From positions 124,001-188,000 of the forward strand of contig JACKBL010000008.1 of assembly GCA_020634515.1 (NCBI GenBank): 64,000 bases of DNA, read 5' to 3'. Below are positions 13,241-23,706 of this stretch, piece by piece. The notes below the pieces were generated by a model. It was not told where the DNA came from, did not search any database, and saw nothing but the letters and a program-made list of their open reading frames with translations. The stretch comes from Ardenticatenales bacterium (GTDB lineage: Bacteria > Chloroflexota > Anaerolineae > Promineifilales > Promineifilaceae). The number at the start of each line of letters is the position of its first letter. The first letter of the stretch is position 1. A program made the translations under genes and the position numbers.

Positions 13241-14422
13241 GCGGGTGTACAGCTCCAAAATGGTTTTGCCGGCAGCTTCCCAACTGAAATGCTCCTGTGC
13301 GCGCCGACGCAGTTTTGCGCCCAGTTCCTGGCGGCGCGCGCCATCCTGACACAAAGCCAGCAGCCCTTGCGTCAGGCTTTCCACGTCTCCCAGCGGCGCA
13401 TATACGCCGCCCTCACCCAGATAATCCCGATGCACGCGCGTGTCATAGGCCACCACAGGCAACCCCATAGCCATGTAGTTGAGTACCTTGCCGCTCCCTT
13501 CCGTCTTGGACATCTTGGCGGAGACGGCCACGTCGCCTAACGCCAGCCGCGCGGGCGCGTCCTCATAATCAACCCGGCCGGTGAGGGTGACGTGATCGGC
13601 TACGCCCAGGTCCGCGGCCATGCGCTGATAGTGGTCTACATTGGGGAAGCCCATGATCAGGAAGTGGATGTTGTGCCCGGCCCGGCGCAACCGTGCCGCG
13701 GCTTGCAGCAGATGATCCGTGCCCTGGTAGTCGGCCAGCAGCCCCAGGTACACGACCAACGGTCGCTCTGGGGGAATGCCCAGTTGCCGCCGCAGCCGCT
13801 GCTTTGCTTCCGGGCTGAATTGCGTCGGATCAAATCGGGTCAGGTTGGCGCAGTCGGGCAGAGGATGGATGCGGCGCGAGGGCACCTGGAACTTGTCCAT
13901 CAACAAATCTTGTGCGCGTAGCGAACTGGTGAGGATGGCGTCCGGCAGGTTGGCGATGAACTTTTCCAGCCGAAACATCCAGGGAAATAGCCGCCCATGG
14001 GGATCGAGGAAGTGGTGATCGACCATTTCGCCGGTGAGGCTGCCCTGAAAGTCGAAGACGAGGGGCACGCGCCAAATGGTCGCCAGTGGCCAGCCAAGTA
14101 GAGCGCCCTCGTGCATGTGCCCGTGTACGATGTCGGGCTTGACCATGCCCATGACGCGCAGGCTTTTGATGGCCAGGTATGCGTCGAGTGCCAGCTTGTG
14201 CCGTGATGAGCCGACTTCGTAATCGGCGTGCCAGGGAAGGGCGGGCGTGCGGTGAATGGTGAGACCAGGGACGTCCTTTCCTTTATCGTAGGTGACGATG
14301 GTGACCCGATGCCCGGACGCTTGCAGCACGCGCGCTTCCTCCAGGATACGAATGTGCCCACCGTAGTCGGCAAAGAAGGAGGTGGGGGCAATCATTAAGA
14401 TGTTGAATGGTCTGGACGGCAT
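13214..14422 (-). CDS. Glycosyltransferase family 4 protein
   Basis: A 402-residue GT-B glycosyltransferase. The N-terminal acceptor-binding domain starts NILMIAPTSFFADYGGHIR, with the glycine-rich loop typical of GT4. The C-terminal nucleotide-sugar domain has VVYLGLLADYQGTDHLL near residue 236 and the donor-site motif KTEGSGKVLNYMAMGLPVVA near 315, where the EGSGKVLNYMA form replaces the usual E-F-G-x-x-x-x-E-A pattern. The substrate cannot be told. It starts 14 bases after the TyrA-like gene, so the two are probably cotranscribed; its 3' end contains the rpoB promoter. Confidence 0.88.
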   Translation of the reverse strand: MPSRPFNILMIAPTSFFADYGGHIRILEEARVLQASGHRVTIVTYDKGKDVPGLTIHRTPALPWHADYEVGSSRHKLALDAYLAIKSLRVMGMVKPDIVHGHMHEGALLGWPLATIWRVPLVFDFQGSLTGEMVDHHFLDPHGRLFPWMFRLEKFIANLPDAILTSSLRAQDLLMDKFQVPSRRIHPLPDCANLTRFDPTQFSPEAKQRLRRQLGIPPERPLVVYLGLLADYQGTDHLLQAAARLRRAGHNIHFLIMGFPNVDHYQRMAADLGVADHVTLTGRVDYEDAPARLALGDVAVSAKMSKTEGSGKVLNYMAMGLPVVAYDTRVHRDYLGEGGVYAPLGDVESLTQGLLALCQDGARRQELGAKLRRRAQEHFSWEAAGKTILELYTRLTRQHVVL

Positions 14423-14436
14423 GATGCAGGCGGGCG

Positions 14437-15402
14437 TCAGTTGTCGCTTTTTTTACGGCGGCTCCCCAGGAGGCGTTCACGCATGGTCAGGGGATCAATG
14501 TTGTTAAGGGGAAATTCTTGCCAGTCGTTGCGGGCACGCTGGCGCAACCATTCCTCGCGTTCGATGGCTAGTTGTTGAAGCAGCGCGTCCAGCGTTTCTG
14601 ATTCCCCTTCGTATATTTGCTGCTGCATGGCGCGCAGTTCGTTAATGATGCTTTCCAGCCAGCGGAGGGTGGCCGCCTTGTTTTGGATGGCTTGATAGCC
14701 CAGGTCGGGCTGGCGCAAGGCAGCGGTTCCGAGGGCAAACGTGGGGCCGGCAAAGCGGAGTATATCGCGCCAGCCGGTGGCCTGGGTAATGGCGCGGAAG
14801 AGGGCGGCGGAGAGGAGGCCGGGGATGGTGTCTACGCCTTGCGCGAGGCTGTCGTATTCGTGGGGATCGAGGAAGTAGGGTTGCGCGCCGACGAGGAGGC
14901 CGATGTTGATGGCGGTTTCCACGGCTTTTTCTTCGGCGCGTGCTGCCGGCATTAAGCACATCACCGAGTCCCGAAACAGATCCGGGGTGGCCGCCTCCAG
15001 CCCGACGCGGCCATCGGCCAGCATGTTGGCGGCCAGTACGGGCTTGACGCCGACGTAGTGCCCTTGCCGTAGGTACTGCGCGGCCCATTTTTGCCCCAGT
15101 CCTTTGGCGTCGGAGGCATCGAGAATGAGGGTATGCTCCTGCACGTCCTGGCCGATCTGGCGCAGGGTGGTTTCCAGGGCAAATGCCGGCAGAGACAGGA
15201 TTACAATATCCGCCCCCGCCACCGCGCCGATGAGATTCCAGCGGCTTTCATCAATGATGCCTTTCTTTTCCGCTTCTTTGGCCAGCGGCGCATCCAGGTC
15301 AAAGCCGACTCGTTTCAGTTTGAGTTCAGGCCGTTTGAGCGCCAGAGCGAAAGACGCGCCGATGCGGTCCAGGCCGATGATGGATACTCTTTGTGCTTTC
15401 AT
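14437..15402 (-). CDS. Prephenate dehydrogenase-like (TyrA family) protein
   Basis: 321 residues. The N-terminal Rossmann fold starts VSIIGLDRIGASFALALK, with the NAD(P)-binding G-L-x-x-I-G-x-S pattern, followed by the acidic end of beta-2 at GFDLD. The strand with ADIVILSLPAFAL and the later helical dimerisation half with DPHEYDSLAQGVDTIPGLLS fit the TyrA/prephenate dehydrogenase superfamily. The usual catalytic HPM/GxE segment is not obvious, and no aromatic-synthesis gene is nearby, so the reaction is uncertain. The C-terminal third has long basic helices. The family assignment is firm; the substrate is not. Confidence 0.75.
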   Translation of the reverse strand: MKAQRVSIIGLDRIGASFALALKRPELKLKRVGFDLDAPLAKEAEKKGIIDESRWNLIGAVAGADIVILSLPAFALETTLRQIGQDVQEHTLILDASDAKGLGQKWAAQYLRQGHYVGVKPVLAANMLADGRVGLEAATPDLFRDSVMCLMPAARAEEKAVETAINIGLLVGAQPYFLDPHEYDSLAQGVDTIPGLLSAALFRAITQATGWRDILRFAGPTFALGTAALRQPDLGYQAIQNKAATLRWLESIINELRAMQQQIYEGESETLDALLQQLAIEREEWLRQRARNDWQEFPLNNIDPLTMRERLLGSRRKKSDN

Positions 15403-15586
15403 ATTCTGTAGGTAGTTGGTGGACCTGCCTGCTCTGGCCGGTCACGCGCGACTCACTGAATGGTCGTGGTGGTGCTGGTAAAATGCCGGCATCTCCTGCC
15501 GGATGCGCACGGCTGCCTGAATGGACCAAAATGATCCCAACGGGCGAAGTATACCCCAAGATAATGGAAGTGACAGCGGGAGAAGT

Positions 15587-16246
15587 TTAACGGGGGATGA
15601 CCCACCTCCGCCAGTCCGGCGGCAGCTTGCCGGCGCGGCGCGCGAACTGCATGGCGTGCCCGCAGGCGCACGCGCGCGGCGATGGCAGGTTGACCCCACC
15701 TGGCCAGCCCGACAGATCGAAATTCGGCGGGACCAACAGCGTCGCCCAACACATCTCTAGCTCGCGGCACAACGCTCCTTCAGGTTGGGAGTGGGTGGTG
15801 AAGGCTGCCACGCCCTGGTTGCGCCACCACGCCCGCGTATCTGGCGCGGGGAGGTTGTCGAGGATGAGAAGGTTGCCCCCCTGCCGCGCTCCCGCCGCGC
15901 CCAGGGCCGTGGTCATTTCCGGGCAAAAGGGGGGCTGCTGTTGCACGTAGCCCGTGCCGACGGTCTCGAAAAAGGTCGTGGGGCGTTCGTCGGTGAATTC
16001 GATGAAGTCGCGGGGGAGCGTGGGCTGCGTCAGGTCTGGTTCCAAAATGACGGCCAGGACACGTTCCGCCCCCGCCAGCCGCGCGGCGTAGGCGGCGGCA
16101 CGGGGATCGGGCAACGTCGCCGCGGCCAGGGTTATGGTTCCGGCGGTGCGGCGGCCAGCAACCGGGCCGAAAGGGGTTTCCAGGATGTCGGGAGAGGATG
16201 CGGCGCGTGCCGGCATTCGATAATCAAGGACAGCCAGCGTGATCAT
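15587..16246 (-). CDS. Degenerate nucleoside-phosphorylase-like protein
   Basis: 219 residues from the ATG at 16246 (an ORF extends 45 codons further, into the neighbouring terminator, which I reject). Residues about 85-190 follow the MTAP/PNP family: DFIEFTDERPTTFFETVGTG, then PFCPEMTTAL, then a GGNLLIL segment and QPEGALCRELEMCWATLLV. Landmarks needed for phosphate and purine binding (GGSGLY, RHG, HRANI, EGPRFET) are missing or unrecognisable, so this is probably inactive or altered in function. A better-preserved paralogue lies at 18670-19506 on the other side of the subtilase. The start lacks a good ribosome-binding site. Confidence 0.55.
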   Translation of the reverse strand: MITLAVLDYRMPARAASSPDILETPFGPVAGRRTAGTITLAAATLPDPRAAAYAARLAGAERVLAVILEPDLTQPTLPRDFIEFTDERPTTFFETVGTGYVQQQPPFCPEMTTALGAAGARQGGNLLILDNLPAPDTRAWWRNQGVAAFTTHSQPEGALCRELEMCWATLLVPPNFDLSGWPGGVNLPSPRACACGHAMQFARRAGKLPPDWRRWVIPR

Positions 16247-16346
16247 GCAACCATTGTATCTCAAGCGGGCAAAAGCGGTGAAAGTTGACTTGCGACATCC
16301 CTCAATCGTGCGGGGGTTCGTGTGTCTGAGATTGCGAATGCTGGCG

Positions 16347-16376
16347 AAAAAAAGCCCCGTCTCCAGGGACGGGGCT
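16347..16376 (-). terminator. Rho-independent terminator of the subtilase gene
   Basis: A 9-bp GC-rich perfect stem (AGCCCCGTC / GACGGGGCT, 6-base loop) lies about 40 bases after the subtilase stop. On the minus strand it is followed by seven T residues, a textbook intrinsic terminator. On the plus strand it is followed only by TTTCA, so it acts mainly in the subtilase direction. Confidence 0.85.
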
Positions 16377-16413
16377 TTCATCAGGTTATGTTTCAGACTG
16401 CCGGCATCTTTTC

Positions 16414-18549
<2,136 letters not shown>

Positions 18550-18669
18550 ATGAAAAACCTCCTCAGTTAAAATAGAACGGATAGGTTGACGACAGATGGT
18601 CATAATTATGTGAAACCTTATCGTGTGTCTCTCGTTTTTGCCCCTGTTCCGCGCTATTTTGGATGACAG

Positions 18670-19506
18670 TTAGGCGGATGCCGGCATGAATGCCGTACGA
18701 GCGCCCAATTCAACCGCCGCCGCCAGCAGCACGGGCAGCGCGCGGCGCGCCACGCCGGCGCCAAAATCACGCCGGGGATCGAGATGCCACAGCCCCGTGG
18801 CAAAATTCGTGACCAGGCAGAGGCTGGCGTAGGCCACCCCCAGTTCCGCCGCCAGCCACACTTCCGGGCACAGCGTCATCCCCACCACATCCGCGCCAAG
18901 TTGCCCCGCGAGGGCGATTTCCGCCGCTGTCTCCAGTCGTGGCCCCTCCGTGCAGACGTAGGTCAAGGCCGCCATCGGGTCCAGGGTGGCATCGCCGTGG
19001 ACCAAAATCGCCTGGCGTGCGTCGGCGGCGAAAGGCTGTGCCGCCTGGCGCGGGTCGTCTCCCTGGTTGATGTGGTCAATGGTGCGGGCGGCGGCGCGGC
19101 TGGGATGGGGTGTGGGGCCAAAGCTGCTCTGCCGGTTGCGTGTCCAATCCAACAAGCGTGCCGGCACAACCATGTCGCCCACGCGCAGTCGCGGATTGAT
19201 CGCACCCACCCCATTCCAGGAGAGAATGTGCGTGCCGCCCAGGGCGCGCGCGGCCCAGATGTTGGCGCGATGGTTGACAAAACGGGCGGATCGCGCCAGG
19301 GTGTCCTCGCCATGCCGACTACTAAACCAGACCGCGCGACCGTCCGCCGTCTGTAACTGGTAGAACAGGGGCGAGGTTCCATAAGGGGTGGTGAGCCGGC
19401 GACGGGCGACGATGGGCGCGAATTCGCCCGGATCAATTTCGTAGGCAGCCGTGCCGCCGAAGATGACGACGACGGGGGCGGGCAGGGTGGGGGTGTTGGG
19501 GGGCAT
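18670..19506 (-). CDS. Purine nucleoside phosphorylase / MTAP family protein
   Basis: 278 residues with the family landmarks in order: VVVIFGGTAAYEID (normally GGSGLY) near residue 11, SSRHGED near 60, HRANIWAARALG near 75, GVGAINPRLRVGDMVVP, EGPRLET near 187, GADVVGMTLCPE and YASLCLVTNFATG. The Asn in VTNFA, where MTAP has Asp, points to a 6-oxopurine such as inosine or 5'-methylthioinosine rather than adenosine; this is inference from family rules. The phosphate-loop change from GSG to GTA is unusual. It lies between a methyltransferase gene and the subtilase, with a degenerate paralogue beyond the latter. Confidence 0.8.
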   Translation of the reverse strand: MPPNTPTLPAPVVVIFGGTAAYEIDPGEFAPIVARRRLTTPYGTSPLFYQLQTADGRAVWFSSRHGEDTLARSARFVNHRANIWAARALGGTHILSWNGVGAINPRLRVGDMVVPARLLDWTRNRQSSFGPTPHPSRAAARTIDHINQGDDPRQAAQPFAADARQAILVHGDATLDPMAALTYVCTEGPRLETAAEIALAGQLGADVVGMTLCPEVWLAAELGVAYASLCLVTNFATGLWHLDPRRDFGAGVARRALPVLLAAAVELGARTAFMPASA

Positions 19507-19530
19507 GGTATTTGCGCGTAGTCACAGTGG

Positions 19531-20325
19531 TTAAAGGTCCAGCTTGAAGGCAAGTTGATATTCAGGGGGCGTGGCGGCTTTGTCGGCGCGGAAGCAGGTG
19601 GTAATGTCGTGGCGCGGCTGCTCCTGCCGCGGGTGAAATCCGGCCTGTCGCAGCATTTCGCGCCAGTGATCGGGTTCGGGCAGTCGGTTGGCGGCAGGGC
19701 CGAGAACGAGCCAGTTGGTGAGGGAGCGCGTGCGTTCGGAGAGGAGGAGCCTGCCGCCGGGAGCCAGGATGCGGTACGCTTCTTGCAGCAGGCGCTGGCG
19801 GTCGCCATGTTGCGGAAACTGGCTCAGCGTGTCGTGCAGGATGATGGCGGGAACGCTGCTGTCGGGCAGGGGGATGAGGTCCACGCTGCCGGCAATCCAG
19901 GTGCGTCGCGGGTCGGGGGGCGGGTGGAGGAGGCGCTGGCGGGCGCGGCGGAGGGTGGGATTGGGGGTGAGTTGGGGGTTATACAGGTCGATGATGGTTA
20001 ATTTGCCGGTGGTGAGGAGGGTGGTGAGGTAAATGCCGGCATCTCTCCGCCCCACCTCAATCTGCACAAACCGCTCCGTCGGCGTAATCTCCCCCAGCGC
20101 AAACAAATAGGCATAATCCGGGGAGCGCCCCTGCCGCTGGGCCAGCAGCAGCCCCACCGCCGTAAAATAAAACAGCACCAGCCAGATCGCCGCCGCGAAC
20201 AACGCATACGCCCACCAACCCTGGCTTGCCACCATCAGGATCAGCAGCAGCAGCGCCGCGTTAGCCAGAGCGATGCCCACGTAGCGGGGCCAATGATCAT
20301 AAACGTGTTGACGAATACCTGGCAT
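19531..20325 (-). CDS. Membrane-anchored SAM-dependent methyltransferase-like protein
   Basis: 264 residues (ATG at 20325; a GTG four codons earlier is also possible and no ribosome-binding site decides). Two hydrophobic helices at about 12-35 and 38-63 anchor the N-terminus. The rest is a class I methyltransferase: FVQIEVGRRDAGIYL in place of the usual glycine-rich motif I, IIDLYNP at the acidic motif, PLPDSSVPAIILHDTLSQF as motif IV, then LLQEAYRILAPGGRLLLSE. The substrate is unknown. It is 24 bases upstream of the phosphorylase gene, so an operon is likely. The TGCCGGCA site at 20034 inside it marks a strong base-skew change. Confidence 0.75.
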   Translation of the reverse strand: MPGIRQHVYDHWPRYVGIALANAALLLLILMVASQGWWAYALFAAAIWLVLFYFTAVGLLLAQRQGRSPDYAYLFALGEITPTERFVQIEVGRRDAGIYLTTLLTTGKLTIIDLYNPQLTPNPTLRRARQRLLHPPPDPRRTWIAGSVDLIPLPDSSVPAIILHDTLSQFPQHGDRQRLLQEAYRILAPGGRLLLSERTRSLTNWLVLGPAANRLPEPDHWREMLRQAGFHPRQEQPRHDITTCFRADKAATPPEYQLAFKLDL

Positions 20326-20360
20326 ACGACCGGTCACAGACGCGCTATCTGTCTCCTATG

Positions 20361-20452
20361 TAACCGCCCCAAAATAACTTCGCACTTTTTACGGACGGTT
20401 ACTGACAAGCTGTCCGCACATTTCCGATAATTTAATTGCGGACAGCCACTAA
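20361..20452 (+). repeat. Two-hairpin intergenic repeat, copy 1
   Basis: A 92-base element, about 90% identical by eye to the reverse complement of 48961-49052. It contains two stems: TAACCGCCC / GGACGGTTA (imperfect) and CTGTCCGC / GCGGACAG (perfect, 8 bp). It lies upstream of the minus-strand methyltransferase at 19531 and the plus-strand methyltransferase at 20623. No coding potential is seen. It resembles a REP- or MITE-like non-autonomous element. Confidence 0.75.
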
Positions 20453-20459
20453 GGGGCAA

Positions 20460-20490
20460 GATTGGTTCATTCTCCGAGAATGAACCAATC
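20460..20490. repeat. Perfect 14-bp hairpin, GATTGG...CCAATC type
   Basis: GATTGGTTCATTCT and AGAATGAACCAATC flank a 3-base loop. The outer GATTGG / CCAATC ends match the ends of the dispersed repeat family at 21834, 25453, 34951, 40154 and 54077, so it may be a shortened relative. The rest of the space to 20622 holds no gene. Confidence 0.6.
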
Positions 20491-20622
20491 TGTTTCCTGT
20501 GCATTCCACTCCGCAATGTCGTATAGTTGCTGCCATCCCATGCTGCCCGGCACGGGCGGAGACGACAAGGACGCCTCCCTGTATGGGCCTGGTCCGCTAT
20601 GGACGCAAAAAGGATGGTTCCC

Positions 20623-21273
20623 ATGTCAGACGACATCTACCACCAACTTCTGGAAAGATACCAGAGTGGACAAGTTCCCTGGGACCAGGAATTGCCGCCG
20701 CCGGAAGTGATAGACCTGGCGCGGACGTTGTTGCCGGGGCGCGCGCTGGACCTGGGTACAGGCTTTGGGCGGGCGGCCATCTACCTGGCGCGGTTGGGTT
20801 GGGAAGTGGACGCCGTGGACTTCATCGCCGAAGCCATCGCCGGCGCGGTCACGCGGGCGCAGCGAATGGGCGTGGACGGCGTGCGGTTTCACCTCAGCCA
20901 GGTCACGGCTATGCCGTTCCTGTTTGCTCCCTATGATCTGGCGCTGGATGTGGGCTGTATGCACAATTTTTCGTCCGTGCAGTTGGTGGCCTATTGCCAT
21001 GAACTGCGCCGCCTCCTGCGGCCTGGCGCGCATTATCTCCTGTTTGCGCATTTGCGCGCGCCGGACGCCGCCGAAGCGCGCTGGCTCGACGAGGCGCTTT
21101 TGCGGCGCTTGTTCAGCGATGGCTTCCACCTCCGGCGCGTCGAATATGGCACGACCCAGGTCGGCGACAATCCTCCGTGGCCGTCTGCCTGGTTCTGGTG
21201 GCAGCGGGCGGCGGAAGGGGAAAGCGTTACGAGTTCTTCTGACGTTCCTGGCGCAGACGCGGCAGCCAGGTGA
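20623..21273 (+). CDS. Class I SAM-dependent methyltransferase
   Basis: 216 residues. I choose the ATG at 20623 because AAGGA lies about 10 bases upstream and the family N-terminus (YHQLLERYQSGQVPWDQELP) starts just after; upstream in-frame codons do not look like protein. Motif I is ALDLGTGFGRAAIYLA near residue 43, motif II VDAVDFI, motif IV FAPYDLALDVGCMHNF, and a post-motif segment LRRLLRPGAHYLLFAH. This matches small tellurite-resistance/TehB-like or thiopurine-type methyltransferases, but the substrate is unknown. Its 3' end overlaps the convergent M50-like gene by 47 bases. Confidence 0.85.
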   Translation: MSDDIYHQLLERYQSGQVPWDQELPPPEVIDLARTLLPGRALDLGTGFGRAAIYLARLGWEVDAVDFIAEAIAGAVTRAQRMGVDGVRFHLSQVTAMPFLFAPYDLALDVGCMHNFSSVQLVAYCHELRRLLRPGAHYLLFAHLRAPDAAEARWLDEALLRRLFSDGFHLRRVEYGTTQVGDNPPWPSAWFWWQRAAEGESVTSSSDVPGADAAAR

Positions 21274-21778
21274 GCAGGGTGCTGCCATCGGTGAAGCCGA
21301 GGGGGAGGAAGGCCCCCAGGGCGAAGACGAGCAGGTTTTCCCAGAAGAAAAACTGGCTCAGGTAGGCGGGCAGCCCGCCTGTGGGGCGGAGGGCGAACAT
21401 GGCGAGGAGGCCGAGCAGGCTGAGTAGCAGGCTGGCGGGGGAGCCTCCGAGTGCGCGACGAATGTGGACGGATGCCGGCAATTCCGGTTCGTCACGCGGA
21501 TAGAAGGAGCCAATCAGGAACCAGTGCAGGTGCAGCCGCTGCATGGGCCAGCCGACGCGCCGCGCCGCCCAGACGTGACCCAACTGATGCCCCAGATCGG
21601 AGAGCCAGTGCAGCAGGACGGCCACGAACCCGCCCGCCACGGCGGATCCCAGGGATAGGCCGAGGAACAGATACCCGGCCGCGCCCAAGGTTGCCCAAAG
21701 GATTAGGCTGCTGATGAGTGCCGGCATTTTCGCGCTGATCGTTACGCCCCAAATACTGCCGAAATGAATCGTTCGCAT
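21227..21778 (-). CDS. M50-like (site-2 protease family) membrane protein with altered zinc motif
   Basis: 183 residues from the ATG at 21778, which has GGAGG 9 bases upstream. Four or so hydrophobic segments surround LGHQLGHVWAARRVG near residue 64, where M50 peptidases have HExxH: the two histidines are kept but the catalytic Glu is Gln. The second signature, FLPLGFTDGSTLL near 162, resembles the N-P-x-x-D-G site, with the Asp kept. The fold is therefore recognisable while proteolysis is doubtful. It is convergent with the methyltransferase gene. A second M50 gene at 49085 keeps HExxH. Confidence 0.65.
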   Translation of the reverse strand: MRTIHFGSIWGVTISAKMPALISSLILWATLGAAGYLFLGLSLGSAVAGGFVAVLLHWLSDLGHQLGHVWAARRVGWPMQRLHLHWFLIGSFYPRDEPELPASVHIRRALGGSPASLLLSLLGLLAMFALRPTGGLPAYLSQFFFWENLLVFALGAFLPLGFTDGSTLLTWLPRLRQERQKNS

Positions 21779-21833
21779 GATGGTTGCCCTCCAAAGAAGT
21801 GTGCCACCTCCCTGGAAACTCAATGAATGATGG

Positions 21834-21900
21834 TAACGACTAACGCTCTCTGGCGATTGGACCCCTTTCACCGGAGAAAATGAGTCCAATCAGGCTTAGG
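21834..21900. repeat. Dispersed hairpin repeat family R1, copy a
   Basis: Begins GTAACGACTAACGCTCTCTGG and continues with imperfect arms GATTGGAC...GTCCAATC. The same layout recurs at 25453, 34951, 40154 and 54077, with a fragment near 45756. It sits in the 5' region of the M50-like gene. Immediately after it comes an R2 element. Confidence 0.75.
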
Positions 21901-21949
21901 ACTGACGATGAAAAAAGTGCGGAATGGCATCGTCAGTTTGAAGGAACGG
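21901..21949. repeat. Dispersed hairpin repeat family R2, copy a
   Basis: A perfect 10-bp inverted repeat, ACTGACGATG / CATCGTCAGT, with a 17-base spacer, followed by TTGAAGGAACGG. The same design, with the same spacer length and tail, is at 35842-35890. The remaining 85 bases to the next gene contain no coding signal apart from a GCTTCCAGGAAG palindrome at 22013-22024. Confidence 0.65.
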
Positions 21950-22035
21950 TAAGGAAACAACTTCGTTGTCTTATCTTTTTTCCGTTCCTGAGCAGTTACG
22001 CTTAAAGTTCAAAAAGCTTCCAGGAAGATAGCTGC

Positions 22036-23625
22036 CTATTCAATGTACCCCAGGTTACGCAGAGCGTCCATGATACCGCGCTCTTCCGCTTCGCTCAATA
22101 GCTCCTTTCCTTTTTCCTGCTTTGGCGACACCTCCGCGTAGCGCACGGGGCGCGGCTGCGCGAACAGAGGCAGCACCCGCCCATCCATGTGGCGCGGCAC
22201 GGGCTGACCCAGCGCGTGCAGCGCCGTCGGTGCAATGTCAATCAGCCGGGCTTCCTGTATTTCACCTTGTGCAAATGCCGGCCCCGCCGCCACCAGGATG
22301 CCATTCAGGTCATGGTAGCCGCTGATGCCGCGCAGCCAGCTTGGAGGAATTTCCGTCATCATCTCGTGCAGCCCCGCGCCCCCGTCCACATCGGGCTGAA
22401 GCCGTACCAGGATGTCCGGGGCGCGGTTCAGGTGGGGGCCATGATACACGGCTTCTCGCGGTAGGGCGGTCACGACCGTCGGCTGCCGCCGCAAAGTAGC
22501 CAAAATCTCTTCGCGTAGTGATGAGTAGGCAGAAAGGGGAACACAGCCATGCGGCTGCCGACCCTGTAGATTCAGGTGGACGCCCTCAATGGGGTGGCTG
22601 AGCTTTACGCGATAGGCTTGTGTGCGTGGCCAGTCGATCTGGTCGATACCCTCGCGCATACGGCTGAGGCGCTCCTTGAGCCGGGTCGGTAGCGATTGCT
22701 TCACCCAGTCCACCACGGGCAGGCGTTGCTTGGCCCACTCTACCGCTGCCTGGCTCAACGGCGGCGCGGTGGCGGACGTCTTGGCCCGCAGCCAGCCATG
22801 CGCCGCCAGCCAGGCATTCAGGTGGAAGGCGCGTTGCGGGCGCGGCGCGCCGCCGTGGTCGGAAATGACCATTACGTTCAGGTCGGGCGGCAGGTGCGCC
22901 AGCAGCCGCCCCAATTCCGCATCCGCCGCGATCATCACGTCCGCCAGCAAGGGGGCGTATCGCTGCCGCGCCGCCGCGCTGACGCCGGGAAAACCGGGTT
23001 GGGCAAATTTGAAGAAGCGGTGCTGGGCACCGTCAGTGGCTCCGTTAACGAACATGAGTAGGTCCCAATCCACCTCCTGGCTGAGGCGGAGCAGGTTGTT
23101 CGTCATGGTAGCCATGCTGTGACGGTAGATGGCTGCCTGGCGCGACGGGCGGGCGCGACTGATCTGGTCCGCCGTGTGTGTATCCAGCGGACCCAGGCGC
23201 GCGCTCCACGCTGGCGGCTGTGTGTAGGCGCGACGGCGGTCGGGGGTGGGGTAGCCGGCGACCATGACGCCGCGGACGGGCCAGGCGGGGTAGGTGAGGG
23301 GGACCTGGTAGGCGATAACGCCGCCGTCGATGAGGTCAAACAGGGTGGGCAGTTGGTAGCTGGCGGCGCCGGCAAGCTGCTCGTCGTGGCCGCTGTAGCG
23401 GCTCAGGTCGAGGTTGCGGAAATCGAAGACGCCGTGCTGTCCGGGATTGGTTCCCGTGAGCATACTCACCCAGGCGGCGGCGGAGATGGGCGGCCAGACG
23501 GAGGTAAGTGTTCCGTGCGTGCCCTGGGCGCGGAGGCGGGCCAGTGTGGGGAGTTTGCCTGCGTCGAGCAGGGGGCGCAGCACCTGCCAGGTTGCGCCGT
23601 CAAGTCCGGCAATGAGGAGTGGCAT
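22036..23625 (-). CDS. Alkaline phosphatase superfamily hydrolase (type I phosphodiesterase/NPP-like)
   Basis: 529 residues of the AlkP core fold. The metal-binding N-terminus LLIAGLDGATWQVL is followed by LARLRAQGTHGTL and the nucleophile region WPPISAAAWVSMLTGTNPGQ near residue 45, then HGVFDF. The second metal site is at ISDHGGAPRPQRAFHLN near 257, and a late GISGYHDLNGILVAAG supplies the third histidine. No signal peptide is seen. Related proteins in archaea and Chloroflexi are annotated as phosphodiesterases or phosphoglyceromutase-like; the substrate is unknown. It lies 58 bases downstream of the HPr-kinase-like gene, so an operon is likely. Confidence 0.85.
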   Translation of the reverse strand: MPLLIAGLDGATWQVLRPLLDAGKLPTLARLRAQGTHGTLTSVWPPISAAAWVSMLTGTNPGQHGVFDFRNLDLSRYSGHDEQLAGAASYQLPTLFDLIDGGVIAYQVPLTYPAWPVRGVMVAGYPTPDRRRAYTQPPAWSARLGPLDTHTADQISRARPSRQAAIYRHSMATMTNNLLRLSQEVDWDLLMFVNGATDGAQHRFFKFAQPGFPGVSAAARQRYAPLLADVMIAADAELGRLLAHLPPDLNVMVISDHGGAPRPQRAFHLNAWLAAHGWLRAKTSATAPPLSQAAVEWAKQRLPVVDWVKQSLPTRLKERLSRMREGIDQIDWPRTQAYRVKLSHPIEGVHLNLQGRQPHGCVPLSAYSSLREEILATLRRQPTVVTALPREAVYHGPHLNRAPDILVRLQPDVDGGAGLHEMMTEIPPSWLRGISGYHDLNGILVAAGPAFAQGEIQEARLIDIAPTALHALGQPVPRHMDGRVLPLFAQPRPVRYAEVSPKQEKGKELLSEAEERGIMDALRNLGYIE

Positions 23626-23649
23626 GGGAGGGGCGAGTGGTGTGTGGCG

Positions 23650-23706
23650 AGTGGCGAAGAAACCGCCAACCGCAAACCGTCAACTAACAACCGTCAACTA
23701 TCAACG
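23650..23706. repeat. Short A/C-rich tandem repeat (CCGTCAAC units)
   Basis: Imperfect repeats of units such as CCGTCAAC, AACCGCAAA and CAACTATCAAC lie at the 3' end of the HPr-kinase-like gene and in the gap to the next gene. Similar tracts occur at 38067-38103, 42661-42716 and 42808-42852, always next to gene ends. It looks like a simple mini-satellite. Confidence 0.5.
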
